Origin: Salvelinus alpinus
Lineage: Eukaryota; Chordata; Actinopteri; Salmoniformes; Salmonidae
DNA: 64,000 bases
Direction: 5' to 3'
Assembly: GCF_045679555.1 (NCBI RefSeq)
Contig: NC_092090.1
Coordinates: 34,320,309-34,384,308 of the forward strand
Shown here piece after piece: positions 13,131-25,898 of this stretch. Positions within the stretch are counted from its first letter, which is position 1; each line of letters begins with the position of its first letter. The notes beneath the pieces were generated by a model that saw only the letters and a list, made by a program, of their open reading frames with translations, ran no database searches and was not told the origin of the DNA. A program made the position numbers and the translations under genes.

Positions 13131-13490
13131 CACACACCAACACACAAACACGACTCATATAATCAACAAACCCCCCTTACAAAAAACACATGAAAAAAAA
13201 ACATGTGAAAAGAACACGTGAAAAAACACATTTATAAAAATTCAGAAGTCGGAGCTGCGTAACATATCACATGAATGTTTCACATGTGAACAAATCACGT
13301 GGGAAAAACAGGCACATGGTTTCCCAAACATTTTCACATGTGATATTATAGAATTCACATGTGCTTTTTTAACTGATGGGATTATAACCCAGGTCGCAAA
13401 TGGGAGAAGCCAACATCTAGACCAAGAGGTCCAAAACAAATTCTTTACCCGCAGGAAGGGGTACCTTATCATGTGAGCAACTTTGACCCA
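13131..13490. repeat. CACATGTG-rich palindromic repeat, left part
   Basis: Clustered copies of CACATG/ACGTG half-palindromes and complete palindromes, including TTCACATGTGAA at 13279-13290 and TCACATGTGA at 13334-13343. Similar clustering resumes at 15150-15300 on the far side of a LINE fragment, suggesting one repeat split by, or adjacent to, the LINE. The family is not identified. Confidence 0.5.
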
Positions 13491-13539
13491 CTCATTTCTG
13501 CTACACCCTCACTTGTGTATTTTCACATTTTAATGTCAA

Positions 13540-13605
13540 CTAGGGCTGTCAAACGATAAAAAAATGCAATTGAGTTTATCGTAGGAATTTCATCTGTATT
13601 TTTCG
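13540..13605. repeat. possible hAT-like MITE remnant
   Basis: The sequence GGGCTGTCAAACGATAAAAA at 13545-13564 resembles the start of a MITE widespread in vertebrates (GGGCTGTCAAACGATT type). Only a short piece is present, so the call is weak. Confidence 0.3.
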
Positions 13606-15126
13606 TAGCTGTCTATTTATCACCACAAACCAATGCTGGCACTAATACCGCACTCAATGAGCTGTATAGGGCCATAAGCAAATGAGAAAATGCTCATCCA
13701 GAGTCAGGGCTTTTGGTGGCCGTGGATTTTAATGCAGGACAACTGGACAATCTGTTTTACCTCATTTCTACCAACATGTCACCTGTGCAACTAGAGAAAA
13801 AAATACTCTAGAGCACCATTAATCCACACACAGAGATGCATACAGAGCTCACCCTTACCCTCCATTTGGCAATCTGACCATAACTCTATCCTCCTGATTC
13901 CTGCTTACAAGTAAAAACTCAATCAGGAAGTACCAGTGACACGCTCAATACGGAAGTGGTCCGATGAAGCGGATGCTAAACTAGAGGACTGTTTCTCTGG
14001 CACAGACTGGAATATGTTCCGGGATTCATCTGATGGCATTGAGAAGTTTACAATATTAGTGCATCTACGACGTTGTCCCCACAGTGACCGTATGTACATA
14101 TCCCGAACAGAATCCATGGATTACAGGCAACATCCATTTTTAGCTAAAGGCTAGAGCTGCCGCTTTCAAGGAGCGGGACACTAATCGGACGCTTATAAGA
14201 AATCCCGCTAAGCCCTCCAACGAACCATCAAACAGGCAAAGCGTCAGTATAGAATCAAGATCGAATCTTACTACACTGGCTCTGACGCTCGTCGGATTGG
14301 GAAGGGCTTGCAAACTATCATGGATTACAAAGGGAAACCCAGACAGGAACTGCCCAGTGAGGCCAGCCTACCAGACAAGCTAAATGCCTTGTAAGCTCGC
14401 TTCGAGGCAAGCAACACTGAACCATGCGTGAGAGCACAAGCTGTTCCGGACGACTGTACGATCATGCTCTCCACAGCTGATGTGAGTAAGACCTTTAAAC
14501 AGGTTAACATTCACAAGGTCGCAGGGTCAGATGGATAACCAGGATGCACACTCAAAGCAGGGTCAGACAGATTACCAGGATGCGTACTCAGAGCATGTAC
14601 TGACCAGCTGGCAAGTGTCTTCACTGACATTTTCCTCTCCCTGACCCATGTTTCAAGCAAATCACCATAGTCCCTGTGCCCAAGGACGCCATGGTAAACT
14701 GTCTAAATGACTACTGCACTGTAGCACTCACATCTGTAGCCATGAACTGCTTTGAAAAGCTGGTCGGATCACATCAACAACATTATCCCAGAAACCCTGG
14801 ACCCAATCTAATTTGCACTCAATCTCTACTGCACTGCACACTATCCTTTTTCACCTGGACAAAAGAGACACTTAGGTGAGAATGCTGTTCATTGACTACA
14901 GCTCAGCATTCAACACCATAGTGCCCTCCAAGCTCATCACTAAGCTAAGGAGCCTGGGACTGAACACCTCCCTCTGCAACTGGATCCTAGAATTCCTGAT
15001 GGGCTGCCCCCAGGTGGTGAGGGTAGGCAACAACACATCCACCACGCTGGCCCTCAACACGGCCCCCTCAGGGGTGCATGCTTAGTACCTTTCTGTACTC
15101 CCTGTTCACCCACGACTGCGTGGCTG
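13606..15126 (+). mobile_element. L2/Rex-like LINE pseudogene (endonuclease to RT)
   Basis: The 5' part reads as an APE-type endonuclease segment (VY-PPQTNAGTNTALNELY-like at about 13608-13660, then VDFNAGQ near 13722, where families usually have GDFN). The 3' part at 14880-15080 carries reverse-transcriptase motif A ([17 protein letters not shown]), then LCNWILEFL and VVRVGNNTS, with motif B degraded near 15065. Stops and internal deletions break the frame, and a GGGTCAGA-GGAT-ACCAGGATGC segment is duplicated around 14522-14590. The catalytic YADD region and 3' tail are absent, so this is a truncated dead copy. Confidence 0.75.
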
Positions 15127-15134
15127 CATTGGGG

Positions 15135-15303
15135 CATGTCATAACATTTAAGGTCAGGGTGAGAAGACATGTTTTTCTTCTGACATGTGAAAGGTGGTGT
15201 TAACATGCAAACTCTAATTTAATACATGTGAAAATATGGTTTCACATGTGAAATTTAAGCTCAACATGTGAAAAGAGCTATTTCACATGTGAAACTGCAA
15301 ATT
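15135..15303. repeat. CACATGTG-rich palindromic repeat, right part
   Basis: Contains TTCACATGTGAAA-type palindromes at about 15241-15253 and 15281-15294, with half-sites (ACATGTGAAAA) between. It matches the style of 13131-13490. Confidence 0.5.
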
Positions 15304-17256
15304 TGACCTTTTTTTTTAAAGGGCCTTTTCCCCAGCCGCTACTATCATCAGTCATGATATTGTGTCAACTGTCAATCATCTCTGAACGTTTAAAGCCTCT
15401 CATTTGTCATGTGTGACTTCGATTGTCCAGCTACGACTATTCGCAATTAGCCAAGCTTATTCACTAGGGTCTTTTCTCTCTCTCTCTCTCTCTCTATCAG
15501 CTGAATGGGGAACACAGTGGTGGACATGGCTTCTGTAGAGCAGTGTGTACCGCTGCACAATGGAGCAGTAATTGGGTGATTATTCTGTCTGGTCACCATG
15601 CATCACTGCCCATATGACCTCACAGAAAACCGTCATCAGCCAAGGGAAATGGGCTTCTCCTGCAATCAGGCAGGGCTGCAAACAGACTTCCCCAGCAACT
15701 CGCTAACTGCAGTATTAACTCATGACATGGTTTGGAGAGGAGGGAGGCTGCCATTAGCGATAGAGGATAGTTGTGGATACTAGACCGCATTCCCGCTACA
15801 CACAGACACTTGTGCGCATTCAGAGGTAAATACATCTCTTTCTCTTTATTATATTCTGTTTTTCCACCGTAAGTCCACTTCGCTATGCCTGCCCACACAC
15901 AGCACTCAATGGGGCATCACTTACCATTACAGCTTAAAATCAATCAAGCATGTTTACCAGGTTGCCTAGAGGGTACACGTGGCTGGAGAAATAAGAAAGA
16001 GCGAACAACAATATGACCAGGGAACAACTTGAAAAGGGTTTGTGTTCCATCAAGTGAAACCATCACAGCGTCACTAATTCCCTTATTGAGTTGAGAGCCA
16101 ATAAGCACAATTAACAGACCACCTGCAGAGGCAGAACACTACTCTGCATATCGTATCCAACCCTCCTGTATACTGGAGCCAATCTACATCAGTTGCCTTC
16201 ACATTACTGAGACACACAGCACTATAACCACACATAGCAGCTTTAGCTCTGTGGATACCTAGCAGCACAATACTATGGTTTCAATGGCGTAACATTTCAA
16301 AGGAATCTACAAAACATCATTTTATCACTACATTTCTTGTCACAAACAAGCCATATATATTCTGATATGTAGCCTATAGTGCAAGCTCCTGTATGTTTTA
16401 TATGAATAAAAACACGTAGCATTGAATGTATAGACTAACGTATAGACCTCAATGTTCGCTGCGACAAGTACAGTAAATGCGCATACAGTATCATGAAATC
16501 AATGCCTCACAGTCGATTCCAGAGACAGGTACGCATGCTATATGTTCCCCATCTGACTGCTTTCAGGCCTAAAAGCCATCTCTCTACCTGTTCATCCATG
16601 TTGATGACCTGAGGGGTAATGACCTCATCACCACATACTGTATGATTTCACACGTCTCAAGGAACCCTGCATGATCGGCTCTCTCTCCATGATGGCATGA
16701 AGGACACTAATGGAGGGTGACTGTATTGTTGTAATGGCTCTGGTAAAACAGTCATCCCTGCTCCTCCTATCCCATCAAAGGGAGAGGAACACTGCCGCTA
16801 CCTCGCTCTCCAACCAAGGTGGATAAATAGTGGAGCAAACTCAAGAGAGAAGGATATTCAGCCAATCTCAAATCTACTTCAAAATTGTACCCTCATGCCC
16901 ATCATTGTCATTGGGGGACACAGTGGCAGAAGGTGAAGCGACACATGTTCCCCTCGTCAAGGACGAAGGGTTATCTGTGCTGGCCAGCACCAGTGGGACG
17001 GTGCCAGGGATGACAACTCGTCGTCACATGTCCCGCATCACTCCGTGACAGTCTGAGACGACTGTCCCAATCAACTCAGGCCTGGGCGGCTAGCTGCCTA
17101 ACAGCATTTCATGTCCGTTTAGGTTAGGAGCTGCTGGCACTCATCCCCAGGGACGGCTCTGTTATAGGCAGCTCTGCCAGAGGAGAAGAAGGTTACCTGG
17201 GAAGGAGCTCCTGTGCAGTGGCTGTTGGGGGGAAGTGGAGTGGGTCTCCAAAAGGG
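15304..17256. other. unannotated stretch with a (CT)n
   Basis: A (CT)n microsatellite lies at about 15474-15497. Nothing else was recognised; open frames here are short and domain-free. Confidence 0.45.
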
Positions 17257-18292
17257 TTAACCTCTCTGCGAGTAAGGCTAGTTTCCTGAATTTCCGCCTG
17301 TTTGACTGGCTCAAAGTAAACTGCCTGTTACTCAGGCCCGGAAGCTAGGATATGCATATAATTGGTAGAATTGGATAGAAAACACTCTGAAGTTTCTAAA
17401 ACTGTTAAAATAATGTCTGTGAGTATAACTGAACTGATATAGCAGGTGAAAACCCGAGGAAAATTGATCCGGAAAAACATTTTTGGGAGCTCCGAATGAC
17501 TTCCAATGCAATGCTATTGAAAGATCTAATTTTCACCTCCCAGATTGCAGTTCCTATGGCTTCCAGTAGATGTCAACAGTCTTTATACAAGGTTTTAGTC
17601 TTGTTTTTTTTTTTAAATAAAGAAGTATTTGTAGTCTTTCCAAGATGAGCGCCAGTGCAAAAGTAGTCTTTTTGCGCATGTGAACGTGGGCGCGCTTCGT
17701 TCTTTTCCTTTGCTATTGAGCATAGTAATCTCCGTCTGAAATATGATCATTTATTTAGATATTAGACAACCTGATGATTAATAAAAAACATTGTTTGACT
17801 CGTTTGGATGAACTTTGCTGGTAACTTTTTGGAATCCTTTGTATGCATTTTGAAGGACTGGATTATTGAATTCAATGGTGACAACTAAACAGCGTATTTG
17901 GGATATAAAGAAGGACTTTATCGAACAAAACGACCATTCATTGTGTAGCTGGGACCCTTGGGATTGCAAACAGAGGAAGATCTTCAAAAGTAAGTGATTT
18001 ATTTTATCGCTATTTGTTATTTCGTGACGCCTGTGCTGGTTTGGAAAATATGCTAATGTGGGCACTGTCCTCAGACAATCGAATGCTATGCTATCGCCGT
18101 AAAGCCTTTATGAAATCTGACAACGCAGTTTGATTACCAAGATTCTATGCTAAAGAATCATGTATGACACTTGTATTTTCATAAATGTTTAATTTTACGA
18201 TTTTGTATTTTGAATTTGGCGCGCTCCGATTTCACCGGATGTTGTCGAATTTGATCCCGCTAGCGAATTTGATCCTCACTAAGAGGTATTAA
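17257..18292. mobile_element. piggyBac-like non-autonomous element
   Basis: The segment is bounded by TTAA at 17257-17260 and 18289-18292. The inner ends are inverted: CCTCTCTGCGAG on the left and CTAAGAGGTA on the right. TTAA targets followed by CC(T/C) ends are characteristic of piggyBac-superfamily transposons. No transposase is present. A subterminal block at about 17351-17408 (ATATGCATATAATTGG, then GATAGAAAACACTCTGAAG) reappears in reverse complement near the right end of the element at 33131-34936, tying the two to one family. Confidence 0.65.
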
Positions 18293-19489
18293 GTCATTCT
18301 GGCTATTCTGGTGTGCCGCTTTGCAAAAATCCCTCTAGGCCCAAAATACAGCAATGTCTGGAATAGTGAAATTGAAAATATGTTTTGCTGTTGAAACAAA
18401 ATAGCTGAGAAATTCGGGTGGGTTCGCCATCTTTCACCCCTAAATACAGAGCTGCATTTCAAATCTGCCTGGGAGTTGTCTAGTCAGTAGGGGTGATGGG
18501 TCTGAAAATGCTTTGATAAAAACGGGGAGAGTTGACCAGTGAGGCGTGTGATGCAAATTAAATTCCTCTAAAAGAGAATCTGATTGAAGTCAGAGAGGAA
18601 CTGGCCAAGCTGAACACAGTCAGACCTCACAAGCTCATCATCTCTGCCTCGGGCTCCTTGGTTTGCAACAAGATCCCCCCCCACCCCCTGTCCTACCCGC
18701 ATCGCAGACCCACAGATGTGGCAGCAGCCTCATTTAAATACCTCGCTCAAAGGACTGCGCCGTGGGCCGTGTCTCTCCAGCCACCAACTGTAATGACGCG
18801 TGGCAGGCAACTTTCAGTCCTCCGAGACAGACTATTGTCTCCTGTTCCTGTTTCACTTGGGCTTCAGAGTGATACACAAACATGTCTGAACCTCCATATA
18901 GTCGGTTTGGCCTTTCTCATTAGAGACATGTTGACACATCTGTCCATGTCTGTCCATGGCTCTGCTAAATCGTAGTCATAGGCTCAGGATCAGGATTGCT
19001 AACTGTAGCTTCTGCTGACAGCCAGATGGAGGTAGGGAGGGAGGGATGGAGAGGGAGGCCCTGCGCCCAACGTGACAGATAATGCCCGTCTGCAGCCCCT
19101 GAGGTACATTAGCGATGCTTATTTAAACAGCCTGGCTGAATGTTGCTCTTTAAATGGAATGAAATAGTCCCATCAAGGGGCCCCACACTCCACTCCCCCA
19201 GTTATGGCTTTCCCACTGCTCAAAAGGCCTCCCGTTGCCTTGCTAGCCGAGTTGATTAACTGTAAGTGGAGCTGACTTGGCGGAGAAGACAGCGGCGGAT
19301 AATATGATAGTGTTGGAGGTTGGATGGAAGGATTGTGGGAGAAAACAAAATATGGGGGATCTACATAACCTTTCATTTCAACTCTTTTAACCAAAATGTG
19401 CCTTTGGAAAGGCAATACTCCGACTAGCCTGCTTAATATTCCCCTCACACCTTGATCCACATTGAACTATATATACTTCCTTGGAGAGA
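18293..19489. other. unannotated stretch
   Basis: No gene or mobile element recognised between the piggyBac-like element and the minisatellite. Confidence 0.45.
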
Positions 19490-22400
19490 AACAGGTCATA
19501 ATGGCCATGCAGTAAGGACCAGGTTATAATGGCCCTGCAGTAAGGACCAGGTCATAATGGCCCTGCAGTAAGGAACAGGTTATAATGGCCCTGCAGTAAG
19601 GACCAGGTCATAATGGCCCTGCAGTAAGGACCAGGTCATAATGGCCCTGCAGTAAGGAACAGGTTATAATGGCCCTGCAGTAAGGAACAGGTTATAATGG
19701 CCCTGTAGTAAGGAACAGGTTATAATGGTCCTGTAGTAAGGAACAGGTTATAATGGTCCTGTAGTAAGGAACATGTTAGAATGGTCCTGTAGTGAGGAAC
19801 ATGTTATAATGGCCCTGAAGTAAGGAACATGTTAGAATGGCCCTATAGTAAGGAACAGGTTATAATGGCCCTGCAGTAAGGAACAGGTTAGAATGGCCCT
19901 GTAGTAAGGAACAGGTTATAATGGTCCTGTAGTGAGGAACATGTTATAATGGCCCTGAAGTAAGGAACATGTTAGAATGGCCCTATAGTAAGGAACAGGT
20001 TATAATGGCCCTGTAGTAAGGAACATGTTAGAATGGCCCTGTAGTATGGAACAGGTTAGAATGACCCTGTAGTAAGGAACAGGTTAGAATGGGCATACTG
20101 TAAGGAACAGGTTAGAATGGGCATACTGTAAGGAACAGGTTAGAATGGCCCTGTAGTAAGGAACAGGTTAGAATGACCCTGTAGTAAGGAACAGGTTAGA
20201 ATTGCCTTGTAGTAAGGAACAGGTTGGAATTGCCTTGTAGTAAGGAACATGTTGGAATTACCCTGTAGTAAGGAACAGGTTAGAATTGCCTTGAAGTAAG
20301 GACCAGGTTGGAATGGCCCTGAAGTAAGGTACAGGTTAGAATGGCCCTGAAGTAAGTAACAGGTTAGAATGGCCCTGTAGTAAGGAACAGGTTGGAATGG
20401 CCCTGTAGTAAGGAACAGGTTGGAATGGCCCTGAAGTAAGGTACAGGTTGGAATGGCCCTGCAGTAAGGAACAGGTTATAATGGCCCTGCAGTAAGGACC
20501 AGGTCATAATGGCCCTGCAGTAAGGACCAGGTCATAATGGCCCTGCAGTAAGGAACAGGTTATAATGGCCCTGCAGTAAGGAACAGGTTATAATGGCCCT
20601 GTAGTAAGGAACAGGTTATAATGGTCCTGTAGTAAGGAACAGGTTATAATGGTCCTGTAGTAAGGAACATGTTAGAATGGTCCTGTAGTGAGGAACATGT
20701 TATAATGGCCCTGAAGTAAGGAACATGTTAGAATGGCCCTATAGTAAGGAACAGGTTATAATGGCCCTGCAGTAAGGAACAGGTTAGAATGGCCCTGTAG
20801 TAAGGAACAGGTTATAATGGTCCTGTAGTGAGGAACATGTTATAATGGCCCTGAAGTAAGGAACATGTTAGAATGGCCCTATAGTAAGGAACAGGTTATA
20901 ATGGCCCTGTAGTAAGGAACATGTTAGAATGGCCCTGTAGTATGGAACAGGTTAGAATGACCCTGTAGTAAGGAACAGGTTAGAATGGGCATACTGTAAG
21001 GAACAGGTTAGAATGGGCATACTGTAAGGAACAGGTTAGAATGGCCCTGTAGTAAGGAACAGGTTAGAATGACCCTGTAGTAAGGAACAGGTTAGAATTG
21101 CCTTGTAGTAAGGAACAGGTTGGAATTGCCTTGTAGTAAGGAACATGTTGGAATTACCCTGTAGTAAGGAACAGGTTAGAATTGCCTTGAAGTAAGGACC
21201 AGGTTGGAATGGCCCTGAAGTAAGGTACAGGTTAGAATGGCCCTGAAGTAAGTAACAGGTTAGAATGGCCCTGTAGTAAGGAACAGGTTGGAATGGCCCT
21301 GTAGTAAGGAACAGGTTGGAATGGCCCTGAAGTAAGGTACAGGTTAGAATGACCCTGCAGTTAGTAACAGGTTAGAATGACCCTGTAGTAAGGAACAGGT
21401 TAGAATGGCCCTGTAGTAAGGAACAGGTTGGAATGGCCCTGAAGTAAGGTACAGGTTAGAATGGCCCTGCAGTTAGTAACAGGTTAGAATGACCCTGTAG
21501 TAAGGAACAGGTTAGAATGGCCCTGAAGTAAGGTACAGGTTATAATGTCCCTGCAGTAAGGTACAGGTTAGAATGTCCCTGCAGTAAGGTACAGGTTATA
21601 ATGTCCCTGTAGTAAGTAACAGGTTAGAATGGCCCTGTAGTAAGTAACAGGTTAGAATGGCCCTGTGGTAAGAACAGGTTATAATGGCCCTGCAGTAAGG
21701 AACAGGTTATAATGTCCCTGTAGTAAGTAACAGGTTAGAATGGCCCTGTAGTAAGTAACAGGTTAGAATGGCCCTGTGGTAAGAACAGGTTATAATGGCC
21801 CTGCAGTAAGGAACAGGTTATAATGTCCCTGTAGTAAGTAACAGGTTAGAATGGCCCTGTAGTAAGTAACAGGTTAGAATGGCCCTGTAGTAAGTAACAG
21901 GTTAGAATGGCCCTGCAGTAAGAACAGGTTATAATGTCCCTGTAGTAAGTAACAGGTTAGAATGGCCCTGTAGTAAGTAACAGGTTAGAATGGCCCTGTA
22001 GTAAGTAACAGGTTAGAATGGCCCTGTGGTAAGAACAGGTTATAATGGCCCTGCAGTAAGGAACAGGTTATAATGGCCCTGTAGTAAGTAACAGGTTAGA
22101 ATGGCCCTGTAGTAAGTAACAGGTTAGAATGGCCCTGTAGTAAGGAACAGGTTATAATGGCCCTGTAGTAAGTAACAGGTTAGAATGGCCCTGTAGTAAG
22201 TAACAGGTTAGAATGGCCCTGTGGTAAGAACAGGTTATAATGTCCCTGTAGTAAGTAACAGGTTAGAATGGCCCTGTAGTAAGTAACAGGTTAGAATGGC
22301 CCTGTGGTAAGAACAGGTTATAATGGCCCTGCAGTAAGGAACATGTTATAATGTCCCTGTAGTAAGTAACAGGTTAGAATGACCCTGTAGTAAGTAACAG

Positions 22401-23652
22401 GTTAGAATGGCCCTGTAGTAAGTAACAGGTTAGAATGGCCCTGCAGTAAGAACAGGTTATAATGTCCCTGTAGTAAGTAACAGGTTAGAATGGCCCTGTA
22501 GTAAGTAACAGGTTAGAATGGCCCTGTAGTAAGTAACAGGTTAGAATGGCCCTGTGGTAAGAACAGGTTATAATGGCCCTGCAGTAAGGAACAGGTTATA
22601 ATGGCCCTGTAGTAAGTAACAGGTTATAATGGCCCTGCAGTAAGGAACAGGTTATAATGGCCCTGTAGTAAGTAACAGGTTAGAATGGCCCTGTAGTAAG
22701 GAACATGTTAGAATGGCCCTGTGGTAAGAACAGGTTATAATGGCCCTGTGGTAAGAACAGGTTATAATGGCCCTGCAGTAAGGAACAGGTTATAATGGCC
22801 CTGTAGTAAGTAACAGGTTAGAATGGCCCTGTGGTAAGAACAGGTTATAATGGCCCTGTGGTAAGAACAGGTTATAATGGCCCTGCAGTAAGGAACAGGT
22901 TATAATGGCCCTGTAGTAAGTAACAGGTTAGAATGGCCCTGTAGTAAGTAACAGGTTAGAATGGCCCTGTGGTAAGAACAGGTTATAATGGCCCTGTGGT
23001 AAGAACAGGTTATAATGGCCCTGTGGTAAGAACAGGTTATAATGTCCCTGTAGTAAGTAACAGGTTATAATGGCCCTGCAGTAAGAACAGGTTATAATGT
23101 CCCTGTAGTAAGTAACAGGTTAGAATGGCCCTGTAGTAAGTAACAGGTTAGAATTGCCCTGTGGTAAGAACAGGTTATAATGGCCCTGCAGTAAGAACAG
23201 GTTATAATGGCCCTGTGGTAAGAACAGGTTATAATGTCCCTGTAGTAAGTAACAGGTTAGAATGGTCCTGTAGTAAGGAATAGGTTATAATGGCCCTGCA
23301 GTAATAACAGGTTATAATGGCCCTGCAGTAAGGAACAGGTTATAATGGCCCTGCAGTAAGAACAGGTTATAATGGCCCTGTGGTAAGAACAGGTTATAAT
23401 GTCCCTGTAGTAAGTAACAGGTTAGAATGGTCCTGTAGTAAGGAATAGGTTATAATGGCCCTGCAGTAATAACAGGTTATAATGGCCCTGCAGTAAGGAA
23501 CAGGTTATAATGGCCCTGCAGTTAGTAACAGGTTAGAATGGTCCTGTAGTAAGGAATAGGTTATAATGGCCCTGCAGTAATAACAGGTTATAATGGCCCT
23601 GCAGTAAGGAACAGGTTATAATGGCCCTGCAGTAAGGAACAGGTTATTATGG
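19490..23652. repeat. 28-bp minisatellite array, about 149 units
   Basis: The unit is TAAGGAACAGGTTATAATGG plus CCCTGCAG, 28 bp, with variants at several positions (GTAG for GCAG, AGAATGG for ATAATGG, TAAGTAAC for TAAGGAAC). From about 21663 onward a 27-bp variant (TAAGAACAGG) is interspersed. The array has no spacers and no long open frame. Two higher-order structures are visible: an 896-bp (32-unit) block duplicated in tandem at about 19555-20450 and 20451-21346, and a 111-bp (three 28-bp plus one 27-bp) cycle in the distal half. Confidence 0.95.
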
Positions 23653-24890
23653 CTCAGCAATATACTGAAGATATCTGGGGCTCACATTTTAGATTTTGTT
23701 TTATAGTTTAAATTCACAATGCAAAATCACTAAATTGGTATTTTGTCTCAAAATACATTCATTGTAATATTGAAATTTGGCCAATGAATTTCAAAAATAA
23801 AACTTAGCAATATTAGGGGGTGCATGTGTGTGGGACAGTGTGTATGTGCGTGGGTATGTGTATGCGTGTGAGAGAGAGAGTGTGTGTGTGTACAGTATGC
23901 AGTAACGTCAACATGCTACCTCTGCCCACTCTCTCTCCCTAGGGAGAGTAATACCCCGCTAACACACACATGTTACATATTTAAACCTTGTGCCTTTTGC
24001 CCAGTCTGTGTGTGTCCCCAAACCATGGGAGGTCTCAGAGTGACATGACTCTTTGCCAATAAAAGAGAGAGAGAAAGATAGAGAGAAGAAAGAGAGAAAA
24101 CAAAACGGAGAGGGTGAGAAGACAGAGAGAAACAGCGATAGAGAGAGTAGATTGCACAGGGAGCATCGCAGCTCTGATTGGGTTGTTAACGAAACACACC
24201 AATCTGCTTGCCCTCTTCACTCTCAGAACAACACAACACAGAGAGGAGGAAAACAGACAAAGTGATTATTCGTGTTCTGCCAGCTCCATGTGGTTTTCTT
24301 TCACAGCTCATGGAGAGACAGCAGGACGTACATTCTAATTTTCTCTCCCCCATTTGAGCAGCGAGATGGATATATCCATCCACTGACTGACAAGCAAGTG
24401 GATGTGTCAGTGAAAAACGAGCTCTCTAGATTCAAATCTCAAACATGACTATTACTCCAATAGCGATCTGATTATGCACATCTCTTGTGCACATCTCTCA
24501 TCTTTTCTGACATCTCAGACAAGACATTACCAAGCTTCCAAATACAGCTGACAGGAAACAAACACATTACCCCGTCCTTGAAGTTCATTATCATGCTCCT
24601 CGATAGATTGATTGGTGCAATGTCCTCTCCCTATAACGTAATGCTATAGGAATGCAGAGTTTGCTAAGCATGTTCTGCTCCTGTGGTGTACATTTACATC
24701 CATCTCTGAGAGACCGGGGGTGTCTGGGGGTTTGGCAGTCCAGAACTGTCTCCAGACGGAACAGGCTGATTGGTTACCCTGGCTGAAGCTAGCCCGGTGG
24801 AAGGCTTTGAGGAGGTAGACTAGAGCTGCCTTGGTGTACAGCCCCGTGGGCCTCACAGCCGGAGTACCCAGGCCAAGCATAGAGACCACA
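23653..24890. other. unannotated stretch with GT- and GA-rich patches
   Basis: Contains a GT/GA-rich patch at 23819-23891 and a GA-rich patch at 24061-24145. No gene recognised. Confidence 0.45.
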
Positions 24891-24892
24891 AT

Positions 24893-25530
<638 letters not shown>

Positions 25531-25898
25531 TGTCACGCCCTGACCATAGAGAACCCTTGTTTCTCTATGGTGTAGTAGGTCAGGGCGTGACTAGGGGGTA
25601 TTCTAGTTTATAATTTCTATGTTGTGTTCTAGTTTATATTTTCTATGTTGGTGTTTTGTATGATTCCCAATTAGAGGCAGCTGGTATCGTTGTCTCTAAT
25701 TGGGGATCATATTTAAGTAGCTATTTTTCCCACGTGTTTGTGGGATATTGTTTTGTGTTTGTGCCTGTGCACCACGTAGTCATGTTTAGTTGTTTGTTTA
25801 TTGATATATTTGATTTTTGCTTTAGTTTCACTTTTCAATAAATATGTGGAACTCAACATCCGCTGCACCGTGGTCCCGTTCTTACGACAACCGTGACA
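25531..25898 (+). mobile_element. 3' LTR (TGTCACGCCCTGACC family)
   Basis: 368 bp beginning TGTCACGCCC and ending CCGTGACA. A hairpin at its start pairs 25532-25545 with 25578-25591. A second pairs 25660-25679 with 25691-25710. A TATA-like ATATTTAAG follows at 25709-25717 and an AATAAA polyadenylation signal lies near 25840. These are the parts expected of U3-R-U5. It is homologous to LTRs at 36103-36579, 38926-39398 and 58369-58720, which lie in the opposite orientation. Confidence 0.75.

Noticed and set aside
19490..23652. CRISPR-like array
   Set aside because: Units are head-to-tail with no unique spacers, in a vertebrate genome; it is a minisatellite.
19490..23652. Repeated TATAAT as bacterial -10 promoters
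   Set aside because: The motif is part of the minisatellite unit and the genome is eukaryotic.
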